Below are positions 1-6,658 of a DNA stretch of 48,082 nucleotides, piece after piece. Source of the DNA: a virus; IMG/VR virus record IMGVR_UViG_3300035681_000828, positions 1-48,082 of that record; one strand, 5' to 3'. The position numbers and the translations under genes are program-made. A model generated the notes under the pieces. That model saw nothing but the letters and a program-made list of their open reading frames with translations, was not told where the DNA came from and searched no databases. Numbering within the stretch: position 1 is the first letter of the stretch; each line of letters begins with the position of its first letter.

Positions 1-71
1 TGATTTAACCCAAACAGACTAAGTAAAGAATCATTGCAACAAACCATTAACCACCATTGAGGAAGCAGTAT

Positions 72-353
72 ATGAACAACGACCGAGAACAATTAGACGT
101 CAGCGCCAGCGAAGAAGGCGAACAGGCCCAGGCCATTGCCATGATACGTGATGCGCAGGCTCTAGATGCTGTGCGTCAACGGCTGGCCAAACAGCGCAGT
201 CAGCCCAGCTTGACAGAGTGTGATGCATGCGGAGAAGAAATACCTGAGGCTCGCAGATTGGCTGTGCCGGGTGTTACCATGTGTATCTATTGCCAATCAA
301 AGTCAGAACGTTTTACAGCCAGCTATCGACAGCCTGGTGACAGCTCAGAGTAA
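72..353 (+). CDS. TraR/DksA-type C4 zinc-finger protein
   Basis: A 93-residue protein whose C-terminal half carries CDAC and CIYC, 17 residues apart, with the spacing of TraR/DksA zinc fingers. Family members bind the RNA polymerase secondary channel and change promoter choice; small phage versions resemble TraR. The ATG at 72 is preceded by GAGGAAG at 59-65, so it is preferred over the TTG at 57. The N-terminal part is acidic and helical, but shorter than in DksA and with no clear acidic coiled-coil tip. It converges on the YqgE-like gene with a 41-nt overlap of the 3' ends. The family call is good; an effect on host transcription is inferred. Confidence 0.85.
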   Translation: MNNDREQLDVSASEEGEQAQAIAMIRDAQALDAVRQRLAKQRSQPSLTECDACGEEIPEARRLAVPGVTMCIYCQSKSERFTASYRQPGDSSE

Positions 354-876
354 CCACTCCACTCCATAGTTCTTCCACAGGCTGTTCAAACAGCCACTCA
401 GGCCCTAGGTTCTGTGCAGTCAACCATGACTGGGCTTGACTCCATGGACCCTGACCCTCAATCTCCTGATCCAGCTGCCCAGGGCCCCATGCAGCATAGC
501 CCATGAACATTCTAAAATAACGAGGCATGTCATGATCCATCATGCAATGAAACATTTCCAGCGAACTGGTCATGGCCCAGGCCGATGTGATCATCACGGT
601 GTCACTGCAGACCCAATCTGCTGAGTGCAGCATCCATACACTTTGTGAGCCCATGGGCCCACCCCAATACACAGGCATAGGGGGTAGCCCTGTGTGATCT
701 ATGTCGGCATGTTTGAGTATTTCATCTAGGGTGTGACCCAAGGGTCTATTCACACACAGGCCATGAGCACCTCGTTCATCGCTGTGGGTCAACATCAGCA
801 CTGAATCCCTGAATCGGGGGTCAGGCATGTTTGGGGGTGCTATCAGCAGATCAGTGGGGTTTAGGGCCAGTGTCAT
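313..876 (-). CDS. YqgE/AlgH family protein (UPF0301)
   Basis: A 187-residue protein, about the usual length of bacterial YqgE. The family signature is complete: LIAPPNMPDPRFRDSVLML near the N-terminus, a GLCVNRPLG segment, VYWGGPMG mid-protein, and MGYAAWGPGQLDQEI in the C-terminal third. The biochemical role of the family is not settled; AlgH is linked to alginate regulation in Pseudomonas. The ATG at 876 overlaps the upstream stop as ATGA, and no strong ribosome site is visible, so it is probably translated by coupling. It is the last gene of a late operon starting at 1974. A bacterial housekeeping family in a phage late operon is unusual. Confidence 0.9.
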   Translation of the reverse strand: MTLALNPTDLLIAPPNMPDPRFRDSVLMLTHSDERGAHGLCVNRPLGHTLDEILKHADIDHTGLPPMPVYWGGPMGSQSVWMLHSADWVCSDTVMITSAWAMTSSLEMFHCMMDHDMPRYFRMFMGYAAWGPGQLDQEIEGQGPWSQAQSWLTAQNLGPEWLFEQPVEELWSGVVTLSCHQAVDSWL

Positions 877-1358
877 GACCAATCAGGTAAGGGTCCGCCG
901 TATTTCTTGCCTTTGATCTTCTTGCCACGGACTTTGACTCTGTCCGATCCAACCTTGTGGCTCTTGCCGCCATCACGGCTGCGATAGCCCTGGCTCTTGC
1001 ATGATGCCAATTGGCTGGCACCCAGGGCTGAGTCTGGCTTGCCGCTTTGGCACAGATCACGGCTAGCAGGCTCTTCGCTGACTGCTGAATCCCCAGTAGT
1101 GATGCCCAAGATGTCATCGTTCAAAGGAAAGTTCAGTTCTTGGAAACGTTCTGGTAGTTCTTGTGTGTCTATGATAAACTCCAGCTCCTCGGAGCTGGGA
1201 TGTTCCTTCATTAGAACCTGTGCAGCAGCATCGTGTGCTTCTGCGTTTGACCAAATGTCCACATCATAGTGTTCTTTATACAAGCTGGCCACAGCATCCA
1301 TGACCAATCTGTAGTCACAGGTGAATATGTTCTCAGTGACGATTTCACGTATTTTCAT
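873..1358 (-). CDS. Unknown late protein with capsid-targeting-like N-terminus
   Basis: A 161-residue protein of unknown function. The N-terminus MKIREIVTE resembles the T4 capsid-targeting peptide (MKTYQEFITE type). The middle is acidic, and the last 40 residues are strongly basic (KVRGKKIKGKKYGG) and end in PLPDWS, as expected of a nucleic-acid-binding or packaged tail. It shares ATGA junctions with both neighbours, so it is translated within the lipoprotein-YqgE late operon. Packaging into the head is inferred from the N-terminus only. Confidence 0.75.
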   Translation of the reverse strand: MKIREIVTENIFTCDYRLVMDAVASLYKEHYDVDIWSNAEAHDAAAQVLMKEHPSSEELEFIIDTQELPERFQELNFPLNDDILGITTGDSAVSEEPASRDLCQSGKPDSALGASQLASCKSQGYRSRDGGKSHKVGSDRVKVRGKKIKGKKYGGPLPDWS

Positions 1359-1585
1359 GCTAGTTTGGCTCCAATCATCACGCAGGATACCAATAGGTTC
1401 TTGATGTCTTGATCATCTGCTTGTGCGTTGAGTTGATCTGATCTAACCAGATCCTGCATGAGCTCTTGATATTCTTCAAGACTCAGACCCCCACCCTCGT
1501 ATTGCTGCATTATGGCCAGAGCCATTTGAGCACGTTCACGAGCCCATGGTGGTCCCGATTGTGCTAGTTCATGTAGTTGTTGCAT
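1355..1585 (-). CDS. Small conserved phage protein, unknown
   Basis: A 76-residue, helical, Gln/Glu-rich protein (WARERAQMALAIMQQYEGG, then EEYQELMQDLV). It resembles small proteins of marine T4-like phages whose function I do not know. The start at 1585 is chosen over the ATG at 1591 because AGGGAG lies 6 nt upstream of it and the ATG shares an A with the upstream stop (TAATG). Second gene of the late operon. Confidence 0.75.
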   Translation of the reverse strand: MQQLHELAQSGPPWARERAQMALAIMQQYEGGGLSLEEYQELMQDLVRSDQLNAQADDQDIKNLLVSCVMIGAKLA

Positions 1586-1974
1586 TACCATCTCCCTAGT
1601 ATGCCCGCAGCTGCTCGCTGGGCCTGTTGTTGCATGACGGTTCGTTTGAGTTCACAGTATGTGACACTGGCCTGGCCCTTGGATGTGCGTGTATACATGT
1701 CTTCCACAGTGGCCTGCATGGGTGCGATCAATCGGATCACATCCTTTTGTAGAGCACCTTTGCTAGCACTGTAGAGTTCAAACCAACGCAGGTCATCACG
1801 TATGCGAGTGATCTGAGCCAGTTGATCCCCAGCACAGTTGAGTCGATCTATGCCCAGTCTAACGTCCACAATACGAGCACTTTGATTGTCGTCCCAGAAG
1901 CTGGGTATCCATGTCTGCATGCCAGCACAGCCTGTGAGCATGACAGTAATAATAAGTGTGGTAAAGAGTCGCAT
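1585..1974 (-). CDS. Lipoprotein
   Basis: A 129-residue protein with a short signal peptide and a lipobox (VMLTGCAG, Cys16), so it is probably lipidated and periplasm-facing. The rest is soluble and helical with no recognised domain. An outer-membrane spanin-like role in lysis is possible from position and type, but no partner inner spanin is seen. First gene of a leftward late operon. Its ATG lies only 5 nt downstream of a TAAATA late motif and has no Shine-Dalgarno, so the mRNA is probably leaderless. Confidence 0.8.
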   Translation of the reverse strand: MRLFTTLIITVMLTGCAGMQTWIPSFWDDNQSARIVDVRLGIDRLNCAGDQLAQITRIRDDLRWFELYSASKGALQKDVIRLIAPMQATVEDMYTRTSKGQASVTYCELKRTVMQQQAQRAAAGILGRW

Positions 1975-1979
1975 GTAGA

Positions 1980-1986
1980 TATTTAG
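1980..1986 (-). promoter_or_regulatory. T4-type late promoter (leaderless)
   Basis: On the minus strand CTAAATA is followed by 5 nt and then the ATG of the lipoprotein gene. The motif matches the TATAAATA core of T4-type late promoters, and the expected start site falls at or beside the ATG. Confidence 0.65.
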
Positions 1987-2033
1987 CGGAGTGTGCAGGC
2001 TTTTTGCTATTTCGGCATTGATTGTATCATGAC

Positions 2034-3761
2034 TTAAGAGTATTCGTAAACAACAATAATTCCGTCACCGCCAGCAGTAGCCGCAGCAACATACCCGGCG
2101 CCTCCGCCACCGCCACCATATATACCAGCAGTTCCTGCTGTAACGTAACCAGCTCCTACTCCAGCCACGCCAAAAAATGCTGGAATACCCCCAGTTCCAC
2201 CTATGCTGTTAGCAATTGAAAGACCCGAAGCTTGCCCACCAGGTATGTTTAAGTCTCCGCCGGTTGCTGTTCCACCTGCACCGCCCACTGGATATCCGCC
2301 ACTATTACTACCAGGACTGCCGCCACCAGCAGTTATTGTCCCAGCTGGATTAGAAAAAGTTGAACTTGCTCCAGACCCCCCTGCTGCTCCTCCTGCACCT
2401 ACAACTCCACTAATTGAAGCTATAGATGTCACATCTATCATCTTAACTGCACAACCCCCGCCCCCGCCCCCGGGTGCTGATGAACCGTTGTAAACCACAC
2501 CTCCACCTCCACCCCCGATAACATACACGTATATTTTATTAATTCCCACGGGTTTGGTCCAGGTGATTGCCCCAGCTGTGGTAAAATACTGCACAGAAAC
2601 AAATCCTCCTACTGCGGCCCATGTGTTGTCGCCTCTCAAATAGGTGCTGGCACTGGCTGTGCCTGAGGATCCCAGTCGTGCCACGGGCACTGTTCCCGAT
2701 GTTAATTGGGTGGCGTTGAGTGCAGTTAAATTCACCCCCGACACTGTGGGCAACGTGGCTGGAAAACGTGCATCAGCCAAAGTGCCCGTGGTTATCTGTG
2801 CAGCGTTGAGTGCAGTGATTAAGCTGCCGTCGCCACTGAAGTTGGTGGCTGTGAGTAGACCTGCATCTGATATTGTTACAGCACTGACCTGTATTAGAGT
2901 TCCACTGGTGCCATCATAACGAACCACGCTGTTGTCTACATAGCTGCCACCCTGGCTTATAACATCGCCCGAACCTGGTCCTGACGGTCCAGTAGGACCC
3001 TGTGGACCTATCACAGAACCTAGATTTACTGTTGAACTATCCCCAAACATGACTATGAGATTGCCAGAGCCATCCACTTCAAAAGAACTCACATTCAAGG
3101 GACTTGTCCCTGGGAGGCCTTGGGGTCCTGCCACACCCTGTGGTCCTTTGACATTGCCTAGATTCACTGTTGAACTATCCCCAAACATGACTATGAGATC
3201 GCCAGAGCCATCTACTTCAAAAGAACTCACGTCCAGGGCATTTTGGCCAGCAGGACCCTGTGGCCCTACCACACCCTGCGGCCCTGTAGCACCAGTGGGA
3301 CCTTGGGGCCCTACGGGACCTTGAGGGCCTACCACAGTCTGTGGCACAACAGCGGCAGCGGTCACAGTGGCTGCGCCAGCTGAGCCCATCACAGCAGTCA
3401 GCAGTTGACCCTGTCCGGTAGTCACATGTCTAGCTTTGTCCACGGGTTGTTGGCCTGACTGTATGGATCTACCCTGAGCCCTTAACACAGCCACTGCCTG
3501 TGTCCAAGCTGTAGTCCAAGCGGTGGTGTTGGTCAAGGTCGTGCTGCCTATGATTATCTGACGAATCTGCTGCGGTGGAGTCAATTGGGGTGGCTGATCA
3601 TGTGTGATCAAGTTTTTTCCGCTGAATTTGAGATTTACCAACCGGCCAGCTTCAGTGATGTTCTGTGCCTGAGGATTCAGTGCTATACTGCTGCTACCTG
3701 TAGTGAGATAGCTGGCTAGTATGGCCAGCTCTGTGCTGGTAAAAGCAATGGTCTGACTCAT
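2034..3761 (-). CDS. Collagen-like, glycine-rich tail fibre/adhesin
   Basis: A 575-residue structural protein. Residues 1-140 form an N-terminal attachment-like region. From about 143 come collagen-type GPQGPxG repeats interrupted by two near-identical 25-residue blocks (VSSFEVDGSG...LIVMFGDSSTVNLG). Fibre-type repeats follow (GTLADARFPATL, GTVPVARLG). The last 180 residues hold polyglycine runs (GGGGGG three times) of the kind that form receptor-binding tips in T4-like gp38 adhesins. The ATG follows the upstream stop directly with no ribosome site, so translation is coupled. It probably binds the host surface at the distal fibre end. Receptor unknown. Confidence 0.85.
   Translation of the reverse strand: MSQTIAFTSTELAILASYLTTGSSSIALNPQAQNITEAGRLVNLKFSGKNLITHDQPPQLTPPQQIRQIIIGSTTLTNTTAWTTAWTQAVAVLRAQGRSIQSGQQPVDKARHVTTGQGQLLTAVMGSAGAATVTAAAVVPQTVVGPQGPVGPQGPTGATGPQGVVGPQGPAGQNALDVSSFEVDGSGDLIVMFGDSSTVNLGNVKGPQGVAGPQGLPGTSPLNVSSFEVDGSGNLIVMFGDSSTVNLGSVIGPQGPTGPSGPGSGDVISQGGSYVDNSVVRYDGTSGTLIQVSAVTISDAGLLTATNFSGDGSLITALNAAQITTGTLADARFPATLPTVSGVNLTALNATQLTSGTVPVARLGSSGTASASTYLRGDNTWAAVGGFVSVQYFTTAGAITWTKPVGINKIYVYVIGGGGGGVVYNGSSAPGGGGGGCAVKMIDVTSIASISGVVGAGGAAGGSGASSTFSNPAGTITAGGGSPGSNSGGYPVGGAGGTATGGDLNIPGGQASGLSIANSIGGTGGIPAFFGVAGVGAGYVTAGTAGIYGGGGGGAGYVAAATAGGDGIIVVYEYS
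2455..2475 (-). repeat. G-run repeat inside the fibre gene
   Basis: Three runs of five C on the plus strand, each separated by one G (minus strand G5 C G5 C G5), encode part of a polyglycine segment of the fibre tip. Such tracts can slip during replication or form quadruplexes, which could vary the fibre. Variation itself is not observed here. Confidence 0.6.
3019..3230 (-). repeat. Internal 74-nt direct repeat in fibre gene
   Basis: Positions 3019-3092 and 3157-3230 match over 74 nt with three differences, on a 138-nt period that also covers a collagen-like linker. They encode the two VSSFEVDGSG blocks. Recent duplication or recombination-driven length change of the shaft is likely. Confidence 0.85.
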
Positions 3762-3983
3762 TTATTCAGGCCAATCGCAGGCCACTATCATTGCGCCCAA
3801 AGCTGCTTCTGCACGAGGGATACTGGGCTCATCATGAGGTTGATCATAGACTGCCAGCTGATAACGAACATTGGGTGCAGAACCCACAGTTATCACCAAG
3901 CTGCGATTATCAGGCTCTGCTGCCCATGCTTGTATCGCAGCAAGATCTTCATGTCGGGGAATATCATAGAGTTGACGGTTCAT
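3762..3983 (-). CDS. Small unknown protein upstream of fibre
   Basis: A 73-residue protein with no recognised domain (MNRQLYDIPRHEDLAAIQAW...). The start is placed at 3983, 4 nt after a TAAATA late motif, rather than at the GTG at 4001 that lies upstream of this motif. The stop abuts the fibre start, so the two form a late pair. It could be a fibre-linked or assembly protein; this is guilt by association only. Confidence 0.7.
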   Translation of the reverse strand: MNRQLYDIPRHEDLAAIQAWAAEPDNRSLVITVGSAPNVRYQLAVYDQPHDEPSIPRAEAALGAMIVACDWPE

Positions 3984-3987
3984 CTTG

Positions 3988-3994
3988 TATTTAC
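3988..3994 (-). promoter_or_regulatory. Late promoter of fibre operon (leaderless)
   Basis: GTAAATA on the minus strand, then CAAG and the ATG at 3983. The same 14-base string GTAAATACAAGATG recurs at the rightward gene at 22286. Confidence 0.65.
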
Positions 3995-4055
3995 ACCACA
4001 CAGGTTAATTTTGTAGCTGCGAAGCAGCAGCGCGAGATTGTTGTGCAGAGAATTT

Positions 4056-4301
4056 TTACACATAATCCTCGCCAGGAACACGATGTATGATATCCCAGTA
4101 GCGTAACACAAACTCTGATTCTAATGTGCTGTCAGTGGGTATCCAATATCTGCAACGATTCAAATGAACTTCCTGTGGCAGGTTATTAGCCTGTGCCCAA
4201 GACCAAGCAGAGTCACCGCCCGACGCCAAGTGTTCATTGAGTATGCCATAACAGCGCATGGGTTCTTGCACTGTGCGTTCTGATGGTGTTAGTTTGCGCA
4301 T
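4056..4301 (-). CDS. Small unknown late protein
   Basis: An 81-residue protein (MRKLTPSERTVQEPMRCYGI...; C-terminal half rich in Trp and Arg). The frame stays open upstream, but the ATG at 4301 is chosen because a TAAATA late motif lies 5 nt before it and no ribosome site precedes any earlier ATG. No domain recognised. It is transcribed away from the mini-gene at 4366. Confidence 0.65.
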   Translation of the reverse strand: MRKLTPSERTVQEPMRCYGILNEHLASGGDSAWSWAQANNLPQEVHLNRCRYWIPTDSTLESEFVLRYWDIIHRVPGEDYV

Positions 4302-4306
4302 GAGAG

Positions 4307-4313
4307 TATTTAA
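4307..4313 (-). promoter_or_regulatory. Late promoter (leaderless)
   Basis: TTAAATA on the minus strand, a 5-nt gap (CTCTC), then the ATG at 4301. Confidence 0.55.
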
Positions 4314-4353
4314 GTTTTTACTGAGCGCAGAAGCCCATAAACAGGAAGGGCAA

Positions 4354-4360
4354 TTAAATA
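4354..4360 (+). promoter_or_regulatory. Late promoter (leaderless)
   Basis: TTAAATA, a 5-nt gap (TTAAC), then the ATG at 4366. It is divergent from the motif at 4307-4313, so this short stretch would fire late transcription both ways. Confidence 0.5.
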
Positions 4361-4365
4361 TTAAC

Positions 4366-4536
4366 ATGAGCACAGAGTATAGCATACGCACAGATTGGGA
4401 TGCATATGGTGAACGATACACTGTGCTGAAGAACAATCGTGTGGTGATCATCACTCGCTGTAGAAGCATCATCACTAAATGGTTTCCCCTAATGTGGATG
4501 GATACTAGTGGGATACCTGATGTGGTAGGGATCTAG
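4366..4536 (+). CDS. 56-residue unknown protein
   Basis: Begins MSTEYSIRTDWDAYGERYTVLK, a small beta-rich protein with no recognised family. The start is set by the adjacent late motif; no Shine-Dalgarno is present. Coding is plausible from composition and promoter position but not certain. Confidence 0.5.
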   Translation: MSTEYSIRTDWDAYGERYTVLKNNRVVIITRCRSIITKWFPLMWMDTSGIPDVVGI

Positions 4537-4568
4537 CATAATTACGAGACAACATAAAGGACTGGCAT

Positions 4569-4736
4569 ATGACGACTTGGCTATTGGTATTTTGGTTGCA
4601 GTATCCGGAAAATCACACAGTGTATACAGAGTATAAGACTGAACGAGAGTGTAGAGATGCAGAGCACTTATGGCAGCGCAGACTGAACATAGTGGGTTCA
4701 CAGCTGAGAGCGGAGTGCAGGGAGAAACGATTATGA
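4569..4736 (+). CDS. 55-residue protein, hydrophobic N-terminus
   Basis: MTTWLLVFWLQYPENHTVYT..., with a short hydrophobic start followed by a charged, Arg/Glu-rich tail with two Cys. It looks like the small exported or membrane-anchored proteins common in T4-like phages. AAAGGA at 4556-4561 is a good ribosome site. Its stop overlaps the next ATG as ATGA, which supports both genes. Confidence 0.6.
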   Translation: MTTWLLVFWLQYPENHTVYTEYKTERECRDAEHLWQRRLNIVGSQLRAECREKRL

Positions 4737-4891
4737 AATGGCTGATCTTCCTGATATACTGGATCAGTCTAGTATATACAATGCGACAGGGTGATCTATG
4801 GATGTGGTTGATACTGATGCCTTCATTCTTGTTGCTGTGGATGTGGGCTGAGGAACAAGATCAGGACAATGGCCCCGCTGCAATGGATTAG
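4733..4891 (+). CDS. 52-residue membrane protein
   Basis: MKWLIFLIYWISLVYTMRQG followed by a second hydrophobic stretch (WLILMPSFLLLWMW) and an acidic tail: two likely membrane helices. It is coupled to the preceding gene by ATGA and also has GGGAG 8 nt upstream. Function unknown. The end of the gene contains the repeated 11-mer GGCCCCGCTGC. Confidence 0.6.
   Translation: MKWLIFLIYWISLVYTMRQGDLWMWLILMPSFLLLWMWAEEQDQDNGPAAMD
4871..4881 (+). repeat. GGCCCCGCTGC motif, copy 1
   Basis: Exact 11-mer inside the 3' end of the gene at 4733. Further copies lie at 5192, 5399, 13516 and (one mismatch) 17476. Confidence 0.6.
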
Positions 4892-5225
4892 CGTATATGC
4901 GTTTACACGCATAATTGCACAGTAAATGCAGAAAAGTGTGATTTACTGTTGGCCTGAATGCGTATAGAGGCCGCTAAAGCAGCCGTGGGAGACAGAACTG
5001 GTGGGAAAAGTGTGACAAAGTGCAATAAAGTGTGGAATTGTGTGACCATTTGAGCAATGCCTCTCCAACCACCGGTCTTGACTCTGCAAACACTATAGAT
5101 TCTACCCTAGGATCAGTCTCGTTTGAACCGTTTGAACCATTCTTCCACCATGAAATCAGCGTCGTCAACTGGATACCAGCTCGTATACAGTGGCCCCGCT
5201 GCAGGGGTTATGGTGTCATAGTGCT
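4892..5225. other. Gene-poor stretch with inverted repeats
   Basis: About 330 nt with no convincing gene. It holds a 7-bp hairpin TATGCGT/ACGCATA with a 4-nt loop (4896-4913), a 9-bp inverted repeat ACAGTAAAT/ATTTACTGT (4919-4949) and the second GGCCCCGCTGC copy. The hairpins may end the small operon upstream, although neither is followed by a clear T-run. Open frames here on both strands lack ribosome sites and late motifs. Confidence 0.5.
5192..5202 (+). repeat. GGCCCCGCTGC motif, copy 2
   Basis: Exact 11-mer between genes, followed by AGGGG. Confidence 0.6.
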
Positions 5226-5360
5226 CTACACTAGCTTGTAGTATGTGTGTATGATGTCATATACAGTAGCGTGATCAACTCTGAGTCTACGTGCTACCAT
5301 ATCTATACAGTGGTCTTGTTGCCAGCTTTCTCTTACACTGAGATAGAACAGTCTATTCAT
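5226..5360 (-). CDS. 44-residue helix-turn-helix-like protein
   Basis: MNRLFYLSVRESWQQDHCID followed by MVARRLRVDHATVYDIIHTY, which reads like a helix-turn-helix (helix, turn around VDHA, recognition helix). It is of the same type as the small protein at 13880. No clear ribosome site or promoter was found, so it may be weakly expressed or not a gene. It lies antisense to the approach of the first early promoter. Confidence 0.4.
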   Translation of the reverse strand: MNRLFYLSVRESWQQDHCIDMVARRLRVDHATVYDIIHTYYKLV

Positions 5361-5398
5361 ACGCCGATAACGCTTGAGCTAGGTGATCTGTTAACATA

Positions 5399-5409
5399 GG
5401 CCCCGCTGC
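5399..5409 (+). repeat. GGCCCCGCTGC motif, copy 3
   Basis: Exact 11-mer, 28 nt before the first strong rightward promoter. Confidence 0.6.
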
Positions 5410-5436
5410 TGTATATACTAAAATAGCCAAAAACCA

Positions 5437-5465
5437 TTGACACGCTGTCAAAAGTATCGTATAAT
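5437..5465 (+). promoter_or_regulatory. Strong sigma70-type early promoter
   Basis: Consensus TTGACA (5437-5442), 17 bp, TATAAT (5460-5465). An in-frame ATG at 5472 lies 6 nt after the -10 box, in addition to the ribosome-site-led ATG at 5508. Confidence 0.9.
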
Positions 5466-5507
5466 ATACACATGCTTAAGAAAAGAGCACTAGCTAGGAG
5501 CAGAGAA

Positions 5508-5789
5508 ATGACATTACCAGATGAAAGATACCGTGCAGTCAAGAATACCATGGAGTTTCTCATTAGGTTAAGTGCCGGAGAATACCCACGTGTGCCCAAG
5601 GCAGTTCGTGAAGAAGCACGATCATTGCTGCGACACTATCCCAACACCTGGGACATGCAACGTGCAGCAGAGGGGGCACCAGAGATATTCCAGGAACGCA
5701 TGGAAGATCTACACAGATTCGTAGCTGCGGGATCACGTCAAGCAGCGGACAACGAAGCGGAACTCTTGAGAGGATACCGAGAGTTGTAA
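5508..5789 (+). CDS. BPSL0761-family protein
   Basis: A 93-residue protein starting MTLPDERYRAVKNTMEFL, followed by VPKAVREEARSLLRHYP; both segments match the BPSL0761 family of small helical proteins found in Burkholderia and relatives and in phages. No biochemical role is known. AGGAGCAG precedes the ATG at 5508. A leaderless start at 5472 would add 12 residues in frame. First gene of the early array, read into the tRNA pair. Confidence 0.75.
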   Translation: MTLPDERYRAVKNTMEFLIRLSAGEYPRVPKAVREEARSLLRHYPNTWDMQRAAEGAPEIFQERMEDLHRFVAAGSRQAADNEAELLRGYREL

Positions 5790-5796
5790 CAGTTTC

Positions 5797-5874
5797 GGGC
5801 CCCTAGCTCATGTTGGTTAGAGCAGTGGACTCATAATCCATTGGTGCCGAGTTCGACTCTCGGGGGGCCCACCA
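5797..5874 (+). tRNA. tRNA with CAT anticodon (Met or Ile2)
   Basis: A full cloverleaf: acceptor GGGCCCC pairs with GGGGCCC, anticodon loop CTCATAA (CAT at 5832-5834), T arm CCGAG-TTCGACT-CTCGG, and an encoded CCA. The GC-rich acceptor and ACTCATAAT loop resemble bacterial tRNA-Ile2 (lysidine-modified CAT) as much as elongator Met, so identity is left open. Confidence 0.9.
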
Positions 5875-5879
5875 CACAG

Positions 5880-5956
5880 CAGCCCTTAGCTCAGTTGGAT
5901 AGAGCAACAGCCTTCTAAGCTGTAGGCCACTGGTTCGAATCCAGTAGGGCTGGCCA
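5880..5956 (+). tRNA. tRNA-Arg (TCT)
   Basis: Acceptor CAGCCCT pairs with AGGGCTG, loop CTTCTAA gives anticodon TCT, T arm ACTGG-TTCGAAT-CCAGT, discriminator G and encoded CCA. The body is close to gammaproteobacterial tRNA-Arg(TCT). It reads AGA/AGG codons. Only 5 nt separate it from the first tRNA, so both are probably processed from one transcript. Confidence 0.95.
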
Positions 5957-5992
5957 GATCAACAGCAGCACAGCAGCAGAGAGAGAACTAGC

Positions 5993-6139
5993 ATGTATCA
6001 GCATCCAAACCCCATGGATCCCTTTGATGGCGTCAAACGTTGGTATCGCGGGTTATGGCCCGCGCAGCGTGTGGGAGTGTGGCTGTGCTGCGCTGTAGCT
6101 GTATACCTAGCATTCCAGTGGGTCACCATGAACCCTTAG
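5993..6139 (+). CDS. 48-residue single-pass membrane protein
   Basis: A short charged N-terminus (DPFDGVKRWYRGLWPAQRVG), then one hydrophobic helix (VWLCCAVAVYLAFQWV) and MNP at the end. GAGAG lies 8 nt upstream. Unknown function; it follows the tRNAs on the same transcript and ends at a terminator. Confidence 0.6.
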   Translation: MYQHPNPMDPFDGVKRWYRGLWPAQRVGVWLCCAVAVYLAFQWVTMNP

Positions 6140-6168
6140 ACCGCAGCGAGATCCTGAGAAACCCAGGA

Positions 6169-6192
6169 ACCCTAAGGGTCATAGGGTCTTTT
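6169..6192 (+). terminator. Rho-independent terminator
   Basis: Stem ACCCTA/TAGGGT with a 7-nt loop, followed by CTTTTC. An alternative pairing ACCCTTAG/CTAAGGGT uses an upstream copy at 6132-6139. Confidence 0.65.
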
Positions 6193-6201
6193 CCCGTTTG
6201 G

Positions 6202-6230
6202 TTGACAACATGCTCGAATGCTGCTATAAT
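6202..6230 (+). promoter_or_regulatory. Early promoter
   Basis: TTGACA, 17 bp, TATAAT; the leader carries AGGAGCAC before the ATG at 6253. Confidence 0.9.
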
Positions 6231-6252
6231 ACATTTTTAACAGGAGCACACA

Positions 6253-6591
6253 ATGATCAAAGTCAACGCAACACTGCACACAAGCGGTGGGGGCTACTGG
6301 AGCAATACTAAAGCTGCTGTAGACATCACCCATCTGCAACTAAGCTACACAAACGATGAGCTGGACTTCGGCGAGCTGCGGGTGCGTTTTACAGCAGCAA
6401 GCTGGGATGTCAACAAGCTGGGTCTCATATACACAGATAAACAGTTTATGACAGAGCTTAAAGAGTTGTTAACTAGCATGGGCTTTGATGCTAGCGATGT
6501 CAGCTACAGCGAGCAGGGCATGCAGGGGGACACCTACGTAAGCTGCGATGTGGGGGAGCTGTTTATTAACACGTACATGCAACACGCATAA
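6253..6591 (+). CDS. Unknown early protein
   Basis: A 112-residue, beta-rich N-terminal half (MIKVNATLHTSGGGYWSN, LRVRFTAASW) and an acidic C-terminus. No family recognised. It has its own promoter and AGGAG ribosome site and sits alone between terminator-like hairpins, so it is a monocistronic early gene. Confidence 0.75.
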   Translation: MIKVNATLHTSGGGYWSNTKAAVDITHLQLSYTNDELDFGELRVRFTAASWDVNKLGLIYTDKQFMTELKELLTSMGFDASDVSYSEQGMQGDTYVSCDVGELFINTYMQHA

Positions 6592-6598
6592 CCCTAGG

Positions 6599-6613
6599 GC
6601 CCGTAAGGGCTTT
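6599..6613 (+). terminator. Possible short terminator
   Basis: GCCC-GTAA-GGGC followed by TTT just before the next promoter. The stem is only 4 bp. Confidence 0.3.
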
Positions 6614-6623
6614 GACATTTTGG

Positions 6624-6652
6624 TTGACACTTTGGTGAAAAGGTGCTATAAT
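6624..6652 (+). promoter_or_regulatory. Early promoter, leaderless
   Basis: TTGACA, 17 bp, TATAAT, then 6 nt to the ATG at 6659. No Shine-Dalgarno exists between promoter and gene. Confidence 0.9.
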
Positions 6653-6658
6653 TATAAC

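Noticed and set aside
2203-2493. Proline-rich open frame antisense to the fibre gene
   Set aside because: A mirror of the polyglycine codons; no start signals.
3999-4055. GCTGC-GAA-GCAGC hairpin as terminator
   Set aside because: Short stem with no T-run in either direction.
4974-5168. Leftward open frame of 64 residues
   Set aside because: The stretch NGSNGSN is produced by a short DNA repeat; no start signals.
5032-5241. Rightward open frame of 69 residues
   Set aside because: No promoter, late motif or ribosome site; low-complexity composition; it carries the dispersed 11-mer. Probably chance.
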